Positions 33,783-42,921 of a DNA stretch of 64,000 nt are shown here, piece by piece. The position numbers and the translations under genes were made by a program. The DNA comes from an uncultured bacterium (GTDB taxonomy: Bacteria; Bacillota_I; Bacilli_A; RFN20; CAG-826). The DNA lies in the NCBI GenBank assembly GCA_949299395.1, contig CASGAB010000001.1:91502-155501 (forward strand). Reading direction: 5' to 3'. Each line of letters starts with the position of its first letter. Positions within the stretch are counted from its first letter, which is position 1. The notes under the pieces were generated by a model. It did no database searches, was not told the origin of the DNA, and saw only the letters and a program-made list of their open reading frames with translations.

Positions 33783-34880
33783 TTATTTAATATAAGGAGC
33801 ATCTCCAACAGAACCGAATTCAACATTTGCTGTTAAAACGATTTCTTTAACTGCTTTTTCCATTAATGGAACGATTGCTTTAAGTTCATCATTGAAGTTT
33901 TTATTTGTTTCAAGTTCGTTAATATATTCTTTTAAATAATATCTATATTCAAATGAATCTGGTTTTTCTTTTAAAAGTTTATAAACCTTACTTCCTTCTT
34001 GTCTTGATTTATCTGCTTCATAATATTCAAGTAAATTTCTTGTTGTAGCAAGTCTAATATCAGTATCCATATTGATTTTTGAAACGCCACTAGGAATAAC
34101 TTCTTTTAATTGTTCAAGAGGAATGCCATGTCCTTTAACTTGACCACCTAAAGCATTGATTTCATCGACAATATATTGAGGTACTAAACTTGAACCGTGG
34201 CTAACGATAGTTCCTTCAATATTATTATGTTGCATATTTTCCATAGTTGCGATAACGATTTCTTTTCTTAATTGGACATTATCACCTTTAACAGCACCGT
34301 GTTTTGTACCATAAGAAATAGCTAAACTATCACAACCGGTTCTTTTAAAGAAATCGATTGCAGTTAATGGGTTAGTATAAGTCGAACTAGCAGCGAAAAC
34401 ATGATCTTCAACACCAGCTAAAACACCTAATTCACCTTCAACTTGGACACCTCTTTTATGAGCATAATTAACAACTTTTTTAGTTAATTTAACATTTTCT
34501 TCATAATCTAATGCTGATCCATCAATCATAACGCTATTAAATCCTGCATCGATAACTAATTTACATGATTCAAAACTTCTACCATGGTCTAAATGTAATG
34601 AAACAGGAATTGATGATTTTTCTGCTAAAGCTTTAACGTATTTTGCAATTCTTTTAGCACCTAATTTTTTATCTTCCATTGTTCCATTTAAAAAATCTGC
34701 TCTTCCACCAATAAATGCTAAACCTGGTTCAGCAACTTGTATGATTGCAGCACAACGTAATTCTTCACAAGCTTCGATTATTGCTTTTGCTTGACATAAT
34801 GCATTGACATTAAATGCTCCATGAGCAATTTTATGATCTCTTGCATAAGTTAAAATTTGTTTTGATGATATATATGGCAT
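33783..34880 (-). CDS. Class II fructose-bisphosphate (or tagatose-bisphosphate) aldolase
   Basis: A zinc aldolase of 365 residues. The metal and catalytic motif HLDHGRSFESCK is near residue 101, and VEGELGVLAGVEDH near 149. GIPLEQLKEVIPSGVSKINM carries the phosphate loop, and the last residues contain GSVGDAPY. I choose the ATG at 34880 because AAGGAGAT precedes it; the frame to 34910 has no such site and enters the operator. It makes or splits triose phosphates. The longer length resembles class IIA. The context of nagA and ROK does not distinguish fructose from tagatose. Confidence 0.85.
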   Translation of the reverse strand: MPYISSKQILTYARDHKIAHGAFNVNALCQAKAIIEACEELRCAAIIQVAEPGLAFIGGRADFLNGTMEDKKLGAKRIAKYVKALAEKSSIPVSLHLDHGRSFESCKLVIDAGFNSVMIDGSALDYEENVKLTKKVVNYAHKRGVQVEGELGVLAGVEDHVFAASSTYTNPLTAIDFFKRTGCDSLAISYGTKHGAVKGDNVQLRKEIVIATMENMQHNNIEGTIVSHGSSLVPQYIVDEINALGGQVKGHGIPLEQLKEVIPSGVSKINMDTDIRLATTRNLLEYYEADKSRQEGSKVYKLLKEKPDSFEYRYYLKEYINELETNKNFNDELKAIVPLMEKAVKEIVLTANVEFGSVGDAPYIK

Positions 34881-34900
34881 TTTTATATCTCCTTTTTTTA

Positions 34901-35020
34901 ATTCTTTCATATTCGTTTCGTTATTGCTATTAAAAAACTTCGAATATTATCGCTTTTTTATGTGTTTTCTTTCGTATAAAAGTTTAAAACATTTTATTTG
35001 AAAAACGAAACGAAAGTTTA
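34901..35020. promoter_or_regulatory. Cluster of TTTCGTTT-type sites in the aldolase/ROK divergent gap
   Basis: Three matches lie here: TATTCGTTTCGTTATT around 34910, TTTCTTTCGTATAA around 34967, and CGAAACGAAAG at about 35006-35016 (inverse CTTTCGTTTCG). TTGAAA at 34998-35003 abuts the last site and could be a -35 for the ROK gene. The half-sites match the dyad before the DeoR gene. Confidence 0.55.
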
Positions 35021-35086
35021 ATTAACTATTTAAGATATTTTCTTTTTTATATAAAATATAAAAAAGGAAAATACGAGGTTTTTATA

Positions 35087-36037
35087 ATGGGAAAAGTATA
35101 TATTGGCGTTGATGTTGGTGGAATGTCTATTAAAGCAGGTGTAGTTAATATTAATGGTGAAATTTTATTTAAAAAAAGCTGTGTTACTGACGGGCAAAAC
35201 GTTGATCAATTTTTAAAAGATACTAAAACTTTATTAGAAGAAGTTGTTAATGAAGCAAAAGAAAAAGATTTAGACCCTCAAGGAATTGGCTTTGGAATTC
35301 CTGGAATGGTTGATAATAACTTAGGAATTATCAATAAAATGGCTAATATTGGTGGAAGAGATGTTCCTTTAAAATATTATTTAAAAGATTTAAATCTTCC
35401 AATTTATTTATCAAATGATGCTAATGTTGCTGCTTTAGCTGAACAAAAATTTGGTGTTGCTAAAGGTATGAAACATGTCATTTTACTTACTTTAGGAACA
35501 GGAGTAGGTGGCGGAGTTATTGTTAATAATCAACTTTATGAAGGCAATCAAGGAAAAGGCGCAGAACTTGGCCATACTTGTTTAATTTTAAATGGAAGAC
35601 AATGTGGATGTGGAAGAAAAGGTTGTTTAGAAACTTATGCATCAGCTAGTGCTCTATTAAGATTAACTCGCGAATATATGGAAAAATATAAAGATTCAAT
35701 GATGTGGGAATATTGCAACAACGATATTAATAATGTTAGTGGTCTTACTTCATTTGAATGTGCTAAAAAAGGTGATGAAGCTGCTAATAAACTTATCGAT
35801 GAATACATTATGTATTTAGGAGAAGGTTTACTTGATTTTGCTAATATTTTCCGTCCAGAAGCATTTGTTATTGGAGGAGGAATCTCTAATCAAGGTGAAT
35901 ATTTGACTAATAAGTTAGAAGAATATTTAAGAAAACAAAATTATGGTTATGAAGGCGCTCCTGAAAGTAAAGTTTTAATCGCTAAACTTAAAAATGATGC
36001 TGGAATTATTGGAGCAGCTTCCTTATTGATGGAATAG
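35087..36037 (+). CDS. ROK-family sugar kinase (glucokinase-like)
   Basis: A 316-residue kinase. The phosphate motif is GVDVGGMSIKAGVVN (about 7-21). ROK motif 2 and the zinc site are CGCGRKGCLETYASA near 178. The substrate loop is LGTGVGGGVIVNNQ. Members phosphorylate glucose, mannose or N-acetyl sugars. The length and zinc site fit GlcK-type enzymes. It has its own promoter region next to the aldolase, with operator-like sites shared with the DeoR regulator, which suggests amino-sugar or hexose use. Confidence 0.88.
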   Translation: MGKVYIGVDVGGMSIKAGVVNINGEILFKKSCVTDGQNVDQFLKDTKTLLEEVVNEAKEKDLDPQGIGFGIPGMVDNNLGIINKMANIGGRDVPLKYYLKDLNLPIYLSNDANVAALAEQKFGVAKGMKHVILLTLGTGVGGGVIVNNQLYEGNQGKGAELGHTCLILNGRQCGCGRKGCLETYASASALLRLTREYMEKYKDSMMWEYCNNDINNVSGLTSFECAKKGDEAANKLIDEYIMYLGEGLLDFANIFRPEAFVIGGGISNQGEYLTNKLEEYLRKQNYGYEGAPESKVLIAKLKNDAGIIGAASLLME

Positions 36038-36147
36038 CCTATTTCTAATAGCAATTTAATATTAAAAAATATAAAATAATTTAGTTAATAAAGAATATTT
36101 ATAATAAAAAATTATAAATATTTTTTAATAAAAAAGGTTTGTAATAT

Positions 36148-37761
36148 ATGAAAAAGGAAATGAAATTTATATTTGTTACTGGAGGAGTTGTTTCTTCTTT
36201 GGGTAAAGGGATTAGTGCTGCTTGTGTAGGTAGATTATTAAAAAGAAGAGGATTAAACGTCTTTTCTATTAAACTTGATCCATATTTAAATGTTGATCCA
36301 GGTACAATGTCTCCTTATCAACATGGTGAAGTTTTCGTAACTAAAGATGGTGCTGAAACAGACCTCGATTTAGGTCACTATGAAAGAATTATTAATACCT
36401 CACTCACCAAAGAAAGTAGCGTATCTAGTGGACAAATTTATTCATCTGTAATTGAAAAAGAAAGAAAAGGCGAATATTTAGGTGCAACAATTCAAATTAT
36501 TCCTCATATTACAAACGAAATTATTAAAAGACTTAAAGATGGTTTTAACGCTAAAGGCGATACTGATGTATGTATTGTTGAAATTGGTGGAACTGTTGGT
36601 GATATTGAATCTCAACCATTTTTAGAAGCAATTAGACAAATGAGAAGAGACTTTGGCTGTAAAAATACTTTTTATATCCATACAACTTTAGTTCCTTATC
36701 TTAAAACAACCGGCGAAATTAAAACTAAACCAACTCAACATAGTGTTAAAGAACTTTTAGGAATTGGTATTCAACCAGATGCTTTACTTTTAAGAAGTGA
36801 AGTTGATATTAATAAAGAAGCTAAAGATAAGGTTGCGCTTTTCTGTAATCTTCCTTTAAATGCTGTTATTTCTGTTAAAGATGTTCCAGTTGTTTATGAA
36901 GTTGCCTTAAACTTACAAAAACAACACTTAGATGATTTAATCATGGAACATTTAGGTTTTGAAAATTCTCCAAAAGCTGATATGAGTGATTGGGTTGATC
37001 TTGTTAATAGAATTAAAGGTTTAAAAGAATCGATAAATATTGCTTTAGTTGGAAAATATGTTGAACTTCATGATGCTTATATTAGTATTGTTGAATCATT
37101 AAAATATGCTGGTTTCAGTTTAAATAAAAAAGTAAATATTATTTGGGTAAATAGTGAAGATTTAAATGAAGAAAATATAAACGAAACATTAAAAGATGCT
37201 AAAGGAATTATTGTTCCAGGTGGCTTTGGAAAAAGAGGAACAGAAGGCAAGATGCTAGCAATTAAGTTTGCACGTGAAAATAAAGTTCCTTATTTAGGTC
37301 TTTGTTTAGGTATGCAGCTTTCTTTAATTGAAATTGCTAGAGATGTTTTAAATTATAGCGATGCTAATTCTACTGAATTTGATCCTGATACAACTCATAA
37401 AATCATCGATTATCTTCCAGATCAATATGAAGGTATTAAGCTTGGCGGAACAATGAGACTTGGAGAATATGATTGTTCTTTAATTAAAGGCACTAAAACT
37501 TATGATTTATATAAGAGCGATTTAATTAAAGAAAGACATAGACATAGATATGAATTTAATAATGGATTTAAGAAAGAATTTGAAGAAAATGGTGTAATTT
37601 TCTCAGGAATTAATCCTCAAACTAATTTATGTGAAATTATTGAACTTAAAGATCATCCATTTTTTATTGCATCTCAATTTCATCCAGAATTCTTATCTCG
37701 CCCACTTCAACCTCACCCACTTTTTGTAGGTTTTGTTAAAGCAAGTATCGAAAATGAATAA
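36148..37761 (+). CDS. pyrG: CTP synthase
   Basis: Makes CTP from UTP with glutamine. The N-terminal synthase domain starts [20 protein letters not shown] and has [20 protein letters not shown]. The C-terminal glutaminase holds the Cys in [10 protein letters not shown] and the His-Glu in [10 protein letters not shown]. At 537 residues it is full length. It overlaps the pseudouridine synthase gene by eight bases. Confidence 0.97.
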   Translation: MKKEMKFIFVTGGVVSSLGKGISAACVGRLLKRRGLNVFSIKLDPYLNVDPGTMSPYQHGEVFVTKDGAETDLDLGHYERIINTSLTKESSVSSGQIYSSVIEKERKGEYLGATIQIIPHITNEIIKRLKDGFNAKGDTDVCIVEIGGTVGDIESQPFLEAIRQMRRDFGCKNTFYIHTTLVPYLKTTGEIKTKPTQHSVKELLGIGIQPDALLLRSEVDINKEAKDKVALFCNLPLNAVISVKDVPVVYEVALNLQKQHLDDLIMEHLGFENSPKADMSDWVDLVNRIKGLKESINIALVGKYVELHDAYISIVESLKYAGFSLNKKVNIIWVNSEDLNEENINETLKDAKGIIVPGGFGKRGTEGKMLAIKFARENKVPYLGLCLGMQLSLIEIARDVLNYSDANSTEFDPDTTHKIIDYLPDQYEGIKLGGTMRLGEYDCSLIKGTKTYDLYKSDLIKERHRHRYEFNNGFKKEFEENGVIFSGINPQTNLCEIIELKDHPFFIASQFHPEFLSRPLQPHPLFVGFVKASIENE

Positions 37762-38692
37762 AAACTATAAAGCTAATTTAAAAAATAGAAATATTAAAGA
37801 AGAAAAAAAGATTTTAGATATTAAAGAATATAAAGTTAAAGAAGAAAAAGAACTTTTAACTTATTTAATAGAAAATCTACATTTTTCGCGTAATAACGCG
37901 AAAAATTTATTATCTCATCATTTAATTTCGATTGATGGAGCACCAATCTCTCAATTTAATTTTATGTTATCTAAGGGAGACACTTTAATAATCTCTAAAA
38001 AACCAATTAAACGTAAAAAAAGAAATGATTTACCAATTATTTTTGAAAATGATGAGATTATTGCAATAAATAAACCTTATGGCTTACTTTCTGTAGCTAG
38101 TGATAAAGAAAAATCATCAACTGCTTATCGAATGGTCATGGATTATCTTCAAGAAAAGGATCGAAAAGCAAGAATTTATGTTGTCCATCGACTTGATAAA
38201 GAAACTAGTGGAGTTTTAATGTTTGTAAAAAATGAAAGACTTAAAGACGCTTTAACTGATAAATGGAATGATATTGTTAAAAAAAGAGGATATTATGCCG
38301 TTGTTGAAGGAGTATTAAATAAAAAAGAAGATCGAATTATCAATTATTTAAAGATGAATTCACTTAATTTAATGTATGTAACTTCTTCAAAAGATAAGAT
38401 GGCTTATCGCTGTGTTACTAACTATAAAGTTATAAAAGAAAATGATAAATATTCTTTACTTGATATTAATTTAGAAAGCGGAAGAAAAAATCAAATTAGA
38501 GTTACTTTAGGAAGTATGAAACATTATGTTTTAGGGGATGATAAATATGGAGAACCAGAAAACCCATTATCTCGACTAGCACTTCATGCTTATGAATTAT
38601 CATTTATTAATCCTCTCGATAATAAAAAATACGATTTTAAATGTGAGATGCCTAAAGAATTCAACTCATTATTTAATAGAAAAACTAAATAA
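37754..38692 (+). CDS. RluA-family 23S/tRNA pseudouridine synthase
   Basis: A 312-residue enzyme. The N-terminal S4-like domain holds [20 protein letters not shown] (about residues 49-68). The catalytic domain has the Asp in [14 protein letters not shown] (about 142-155) and the RKNQIR motif. Family members isomerise uridines in 23S rRNA or tRNA; the target is not predictable. The ATG at 37754 overlaps the pyrG stop, so I discard the longer frame from 37733. The ribosome-binding site is weak, in line with coupling. Confidence 0.88.
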   Translation: MNKNYKANLKNRNIKEEKKILDIKEYKVKEEKELLTYLIENLHFSRNNAKNLLSHHLISIDGAPISQFNFMLSKGDTLIISKKPIKRKKRNDLPIIFENDEIIAINKPYGLLSVASDKEKSSTAYRMVMDYLQEKDRKARIYVVHRLDKETSGVLMFVKNERLKDALTDKWNDIVKKRGYYAVVEGVLNKKEDRIINYLKMNSLNLMYVTSSKDKMAYRCVTNYKVIKENDKYSLLDINLESGRKNQIRVTLGSMKHYVLGDDKYGEPENPLSRLALHAYELSFINPLDNKKYDFKCEMPKEFNSLFNRKTK

Positions 38693-38717
38693 ATGCACTC
38701 AAAAAGTGCATTTTTTT
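38691..38717 (+). terminator. Intrinsic terminator
   Basis: AAATGCACT pairs with AGTGCATTT around CAAAA. Its T-tract runs straight into a TATAAT. Confidence 0.8.
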
Positions 38718-38719
38718 GT

Positions 38720-38732
38720 TATAATATTTGAG
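38720..38732 (+). promoter_or_regulatory. Promoter placed for a leaderless GTG start
   Basis: TATAAT at 38720-38725 ends six bases before the GTG at 38732. No Shine-Dalgarno exists. The -35 region would lie within the upstream terminator hairpin. Confidence 0.5.
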
Positions 38733-40297
38733 TGAAAAATATAAGCAATACAAAGAGATTATTCTACTTTTTAAAAGAGATTTTTCATCGTTTTAAAGAA
38801 TCGATTATAAGCGTAATTCCTATCATGTTTATAGTAGGATGTCTTTTTGGCATTCAATATCTTTTTATTTATTTAGGCGATTTAAATGAAGTAGTTTTTT
38901 CATGGGAATTATTTTTAATATTTTTAGCTTGTGGAATTGTTTTATCACTTGGTATTTCAATATTTTCTTTAGGTGCCGATTTATCAATGTCTCCAATAGG
39001 AAGATATGTTGGAGAAGATTTAACCAAAAGAAAATCATTGGTTTTACTTGGAATTGTTGGATTTTTACTTGGAACTTTAATTACAATTGCTGAACCAGAT
39101 TTAACGGTTTTAGCTGATTATATTCCTGGTGAAGTTTTAAATCCTCGGATATTAAAAATAGTGGTTGGAGTTGGTGTAGGTATTTTCTTAGTTATAGGAA
39201 TTTTTAGAATCATTTTTTCTAAATCAATTAAAACTTACATCATGCTTTTTTATATTTTAATTTTTGTTATTGCTTCTTTATATGGCGATAATGATGGCGC
39301 TTTTTTAGAATTATCTTTTGATAGTGGTGGCGTTACAACTGGACAAATTACAGTTCCTTTTTTAGTTAACTTTGGTATTGGTATAGCTGGAGTTAAAGGT
39401 GGGGATAAATCAGATGATGATTCATTCGGTTTAAGTGGACTTTGTTCAATTGGTCCGGTTTTAGTTGTTTTATTACTTGGTGTTTTTGTTAAACCGGGAA
39501 GTTTAACACCTGTAACAAACGAAACTTATACACTTTTAGATGCATTTATTATTTCGTTTCAAGATGTTGCTTTTGCAATTGCTCCTGTTTTACTTTTCTT
39601 TATTATTTATGATGTAATTTTCTTAAGATTGCACCGCCAAGAATTAGCTAGAATTATTATTGGTTTTATCTATACTTTTATCGGTTTAGTTATTTTCTTA
39701 ACTGCTGCAACTTATGGATTTATTCCGGTAGGAAAAGCACTTGGAGAAGGCTTTATTGATATTGAATATTTACTCATAATTATCGCCGTTTTAGTTGGGG
39801 CTTGTATTGTTTTAGCTGAACCTTCCGTTCAAATTTTAAATGCTCAAGTTGAAGAAATTTCTAATGGCGCAATAAAGAAGAAAACAATGTTACACGGACT
39901 TTCAATTGGTGTAGCTATTGCAGTTGCTTTATCTGTTGCTAGAGCTTTATATTTCCCAGATTTAAATATTCTTTATATTATTGGTCCAGGCTATGCATTA
40001 GCATTTATTTTATCGATATTTATCGATGATATTTATGTTGCTTTAGCTTTTGATAGTGGTGGTATTGCTTGCGGATCAATGGCCTCAGCCTTTGTTATGC
40101 CATTTTTAATTGGAATATCTTTACAAAACGATTCTCAATCAAATGGCTTTGGAGTTATTGGAATTATTTCTATGTTCCCATTAATTTGTATTGAACTCAT
40201 TGGTGTTGGATCAAAAATTAGTGTTTATCTTGCAAATAAAAGAGCAAGAGAAGGACTTAGAGATGAAAATGATATGCAACTCATTTCGTTTAAATAG
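38732..40297 (+). CDS. DUF1538 membrane protein (putative transporter), two repeats
   Basis: A 521-residue protein with about 12 or more membrane segments. It holds two tandem copies of one unit: AEPDL at 120 with LSFDSGGVTTG at 194, and LAEPSV at 361 with LAFDSGGIACG at 438. This kind of internal duplication is common in transporters. DUF1538 has no known function. The start is GTG, apparently leaderless. Two PII-like proteins follow on the same transcript (8 bases, then 18 bases apart), so its activity is probably controlled by a PII-type sensor. Confidence 0.8.
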   Translation: MKNISNTKRLFYFLKEIFHRFKESIISVIPIMFIVGCLFGIQYLFIYLGDLNEVVFSWELFLIFLACGIVLSLGISIFSLGADLSMSPIGRYVGEDLTKRKSLVLLGIVGFLLGTLITIAEPDLTVLADYIPGEVLNPRILKIVVGVGVGIFLVIGIFRIIFSKSIKTYIMLFYILIFVIASLYGDNDGAFLELSFDSGGVTTGQITVPFLVNFGIGIAGVKGGDKSDDDSFGLSGLCSIGPVLVVLLLGVFVKPGSLTPVTNETYTLLDAFIISFQDVAFAIAPVLLFFIIYDVIFLRLHRQELARIIIGFIYTFIGLVIFLTAATYGFIPVGKALGEGFIDIEYLLIIIAVLVGACIVLAEPSVQILNAQVEEISNGAIKKKTMLHGLSIGVAIAVALSVARALYFPDLNILYIIGPGYALAFILSIFIDDIYVALAFDSGGIACGSMASAFVMPFLIGISLQNDSQSNGFGVIGIISMFPLICIELIGVGSKISVYLANKRAREGLRDENDMQLISFK

Positions 40298-40305
40298 GAT
40301 TTTAT

Positions 40306-40740
40306 ATGATTAGAAATGTTTTTAAAGAAAATGCATTAAATAGAAAAATTAGAAGACAAAAAGAAGACTCTTCTAATTATCAAAATAAATATAAGGTTGA
40401 AAAACTTTATCTTTCAGTTGTTATTGTTAATCGTTATCAAGGCGATTATTACATCAATAAATTTTTAGATTTAGGAGCTTCATCATCCTTTCTTTTATAT
40501 GGAAAAGGCACAGCACCAAGCGAACTTTTATATATGTTAGGTGTTGAAGGTGATAAAAAAGATATCGTTTTAACAGTTGTTAAAGAATCACTTTTAGATA
40601 AAGTAAATGAAGCAATCGAAGAAAGATTTAAAGTTTCTAAATCAGCAAAAGGATTTGCTTTTGTTATTGAATTTGATTCAGTGATGGGAGTGTTACCATA
40701 TCGCTTTTTATCTGATACAAAAAATAATGAAAAAAGATAG
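40306..40740 (+). CDS. PII-like regulatory protein (long form)
   Basis: A 144-residue protein with a basic, variable N-terminus of about 30 residues. It continues with a ferredoxin-like fold such as VEKLYLSVVIVNRYQGD and GASSSFLLYGKGTAPSELLY, where a T-loop would lie. It resembles PII/GlnK-like trimers. The usual nucleotide-binding residues are not clearly conserved. Eight bases separate it from the DUF1538 gene, and 18 from the second PII-like gene. Confidence 0.65.
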   Translation: MIRNVFKENALNRKIRRQKEDSSNYQNKYKVEKLYLSVVIVNRYQGDYYINKFLDLGASSSFLLYGKGTAPSELLYMLGVEGDKKDIVLTVVKESLLDKVNEAIEERFKVSKSAKGFAFVIEFDSVMGVLPYRFLSDTKNNEKR

Positions 40741-40758
40741 AAAAATAAGGAGATTTTT

Positions 40759-41088
40759 ATGGAAAATAGATATTTAATTTGTGTAATTGTTAATAAAGGT
40801 TTCTCAGATTTAGTAATGGAAGCAGCAAGAAAGGCTGGAGCAAGAGGTGGAACAGTAGTAAACGCTAGAGGAACAGGTAATAAAGAAATCGAAAAATTCT
40901 ATGGAGTAGTTATTCATCCAGATAAAGAATTAGTTTTAATTGTTATTGAAGAAGAAAATAAAGCTAAAGTTATGGAAGAAATATATAAAGATTGTGGTTT
41001 AGAAACAAGATCTCAAGGTATTGTATTTGCTCTTCCGGTTAAAGATGTTAAAGGAATTGTTGAAGAAAAAGAGGAAGATAATGCTTAA
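40759..41088 (+). CDS. PII-like regulatory protein (short form)
   Basis: A 109-residue PII-superfamily protein. The strand-helix-strand pattern starts ENRYLICVIVNKGFSDLVME, then ARKAGARGGTVVNARGTGNK, which is close to the loop region of PII-like proteins, and LVLIVIEEENKAKVMEEIYK. AAGGAG precedes the ATG. It is the last gene of the DUF1538 set and overlaps the convergent rsmI stop by four bases. PII proteins bind ATP, ADP or 2-oxoglutarate; the ligand of this pair is unknown. Confidence 0.75.
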   Translation: MENRYLICVIVNKGFSDLVMEAARKAGARGGTVVNARGTGNKEIEKFYGVVIHPDKELVLIVIEEENKAKVMEEIYKDCGLETRSQGIVFALPVKDVKGIVEEKEEDNA

Positions 41089-41918
41089 TCTTCCTCTTTG
41101 TATAACATTTTTTTGATTATATTTTTATTTAAGTTATAGATTAATGAGATGCATATAATTGCATCTTTTTTATTAATCCCGCTTTTAATTAATTCTTCAT
41201 ATTTATCTTTTATTAAACTTAAATCGATATCTTTTTTATTTTCTTTATTACCTTCTAAAACAAGAACAAGTTCACCTTTAAATTCTTTATTAATTGAAGT
41301 TATTTCTTTTAAAGAAGTATAGATAAATTCTTCATAAATTTTTGATATTTCTCGAGCAATTGTTATTTTTCTATCTCCTAAAACTTCATATAAATCAGAT
41401 AAAGTTTCATTAATTCTATGAGGCGCTTCATAAATAATTAAAGTATAAGGAAAAGTTTTAATTTCATTAATTTCTTTAATTCTTTCGCTTCTTTTTGAAG
41501 GTAAAAATCCATAAAAAATGAAATGAGAAGTATCTAATGATGATGCAATTAAAGCGGTTAAAGAAGCGGTTGGGCCACTTAAAGGAATAATTTTATAGCC
41601 GGCTTTACTAACTTCTTTAACTAAAATTTCTCCTGGATCAGAAATCGCAGGATAACCGGCATCACTCATACAAGCAACGTTTTTACCTTCTTCTAAAAGA
41701 GAAAGAAGTTTATTAGACATTTCTTTTTCGTTATGTTCGTGACAAGAAATTGTCGATTTTTTAATATTTAAAAGATTTAAAAGTTTTTGAGTATTACGAG
41801 TATCTTCGCAAAAAATAAGATCAACCGAATTTAAAACTTCGATAGATCTTTTTGACATATCATTTAAATTTCCAATTGGAGAAGGGACTAAATATAAAAT
41901 TCCTTTATTTTGATTCAT
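41085..41918 (-). CDS. rsmI: 16S rRNA (cytidine-2'-O)-methyltransferase
   Basis: RsmI methylates C1402 of 16S rRNA at the ribose. The 277-residue protein has the tetrapyrrole-methylase fold: LYLVPSPIGNLNDMSKRSIE at the start, CEDTRNTQKLL, MSDAGYPAISDPGE and IIPLSGPTASLTALI. It is second after ricT and overlaps its end by 14 bases. No terminator is seen between its stop and the convergent PII-like gene. Confidence 0.95.
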   Translation of the reverse strand: MNQNKGILYLVPSPIGNLNDMSKRSIEVLNSVDLIFCEDTRNTQKLLNLLNIKKSTISCHEHNEKEMSNKLLSLLEEGKNVACMSDAGYPAISDPGEILVKEVSKAGYKIIPLSGPTASLTALIASSLDTSHFIFYGFLPSKRSERIKEINEIKTFPYTLIIYEAPHRINETLSDLYEVLGDRKITIAREISKIYEEFIYTSLKEITSINKEFKGELVLVLEGNKENKKDIDLSLIKDKYEELIKSGINKKDAIICISLIYNLNKNIIKKMLYKEED

Positions 41919-42729
41919 GTTTTTGGTTCTTTTTGATAAGTTTTAAAACTTCATCAACTGGTAAGAATTCAACATCATCAACAGCATCTAAACGAATGAT
42001 TTTAGTTAAGATGTTATATGAAGTAATCTTAAATTCTTTGCTATTTATCGTAACTTTTGTTCCTACAACAGGATATTTTTTCTTTTCTTCAGTATATAAA
42101 TCATCTTCAAATTTTAAGCAACACATAAGCTTTCCACATTGACCAGAAAGTTTAGGAATGTTGATAGTTAACATTTGGTTTTTAGCTCTATTTAAAGAAA
42201 CACCATCAAAAGTATTTAAAAAAGTAGTACAGCAAAGCGGAAGACCACAACTTCCAATTCCACCAACTAATTGAGCTCTTTCTCTAGCATTAATTTGTTT
42301 AAGTTCAATTCGACAATGAAGTTCGTTAGCTAAATCTTTTAATAATTCTCTGAAATCAACTCTTTCATCACTGACATAAGTAAATAAAACTTTTGAGCGA
42401 TCTAAAGTATATTGAGAACTGATTAAATTCATATTGAGCCCCAATTTATGGACATTTTTTTCAAAAACTTTTGATGCTTCAATAGCAGCAGTAGCATTAA
42501 AATTAAAGATTTTAATATCTTCAATAGTAGCTTTTCTTAAAATTGGTTTAATTTCTAAAGGAAATTTTAAAGTAGACATAAGACGAGGCAATTCTTCAAC
42601 CTCTCCCATTTCTCTTCCAATAACTGTATCTACGACAACAAAATCACCTACTTTTAAAGTAGAATCATCTGTCCCAAAATAATATGTTTTATTTGTTTTA
42701 GCAAACTTAACGCTAATATAAAATTCCAT
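41905..42729 (-). CDS. ricT: PSP1-domain protein RicT (YaaT)
   Basis: RicT is part of the RicAFT complex, which affects RNase Y, sporulation and competence in Bacillus. The 274-residue protein has the PSP1 domain with cysteines in CGLPLCCTTFL and QCGKLMCCLKFE near residues 171-207, which may hold an Fe-S cluster. The partners RicA and RicF are not in this window. It precedes rsmI on the same transcript. In Bacillus the order is holB-ricT-...-rsmI; here holB is 2.4 kb away. Confidence 0.9.
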   Translation of the reverse strand: MEFYISVKFAKTNKTYYFGTDDSTLKVGDFVVVDTVIGREMGEVEELPRLMSTLKFPLEIKPILRKATIEDIKIFNFNATAAIEASKVFEKNVHKLGLNMNLISSQYTLDRSKVLFTYVSDERVDFRELLKDLANELHCRIELKQINARERAQLVGGIGSCGLPLCCTTFLNTFDGVSLNRAKNQMLTINIPKLSGQCGKLMCCLKFEDDLYTEEKKKYPVVGTKVTINSKEFKITSYNILTKIIRLDAVDDVEFLPVDEVLKLIKKNQKHESK

Positions 42730-42858
42730 CGATATTTTTACCTTTTCTTTTAAAATCTATTTGTAATTTTAGTATTTTAATACTAAATTTTCAATCTTTT
42801 CTATTTATCACAAATATATGTTTTCACGTGGAAATAATATATTAGTATTAATAAAATA

Positions 42859-42880
42859 GGTTGAAATAATTATTTCAGCC
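42859..42880 (+). other. Hairpin in the glyA leader
   Basis: GGTTGAAAT pairs with ATTTCAGCC (one G-U) around AATT, and AT-rich sequence follows. It lies 40 bases before the glyA ATG. It may be a weak terminator or a leader structure. Confidence 0.3.
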
Positions 42881-42921
42881 TTTAAAATTTAATTTAGATT
42901 TGTTTTTTAGGAGATATAATA

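Noticed and set aside
34881..34910. Aldolase start at 34910
   Set aside because: It has no Shine-Dalgarno and runs into operator-like sites. ATG 34880 is preceded by AAGGAG and gives the normal class II N-terminus.
41852..42142. Plus-strand ORF across the rsmI/ricT junction
   Set aside because: Antisense to two clear genes on the minus strand, with no supporting signal.
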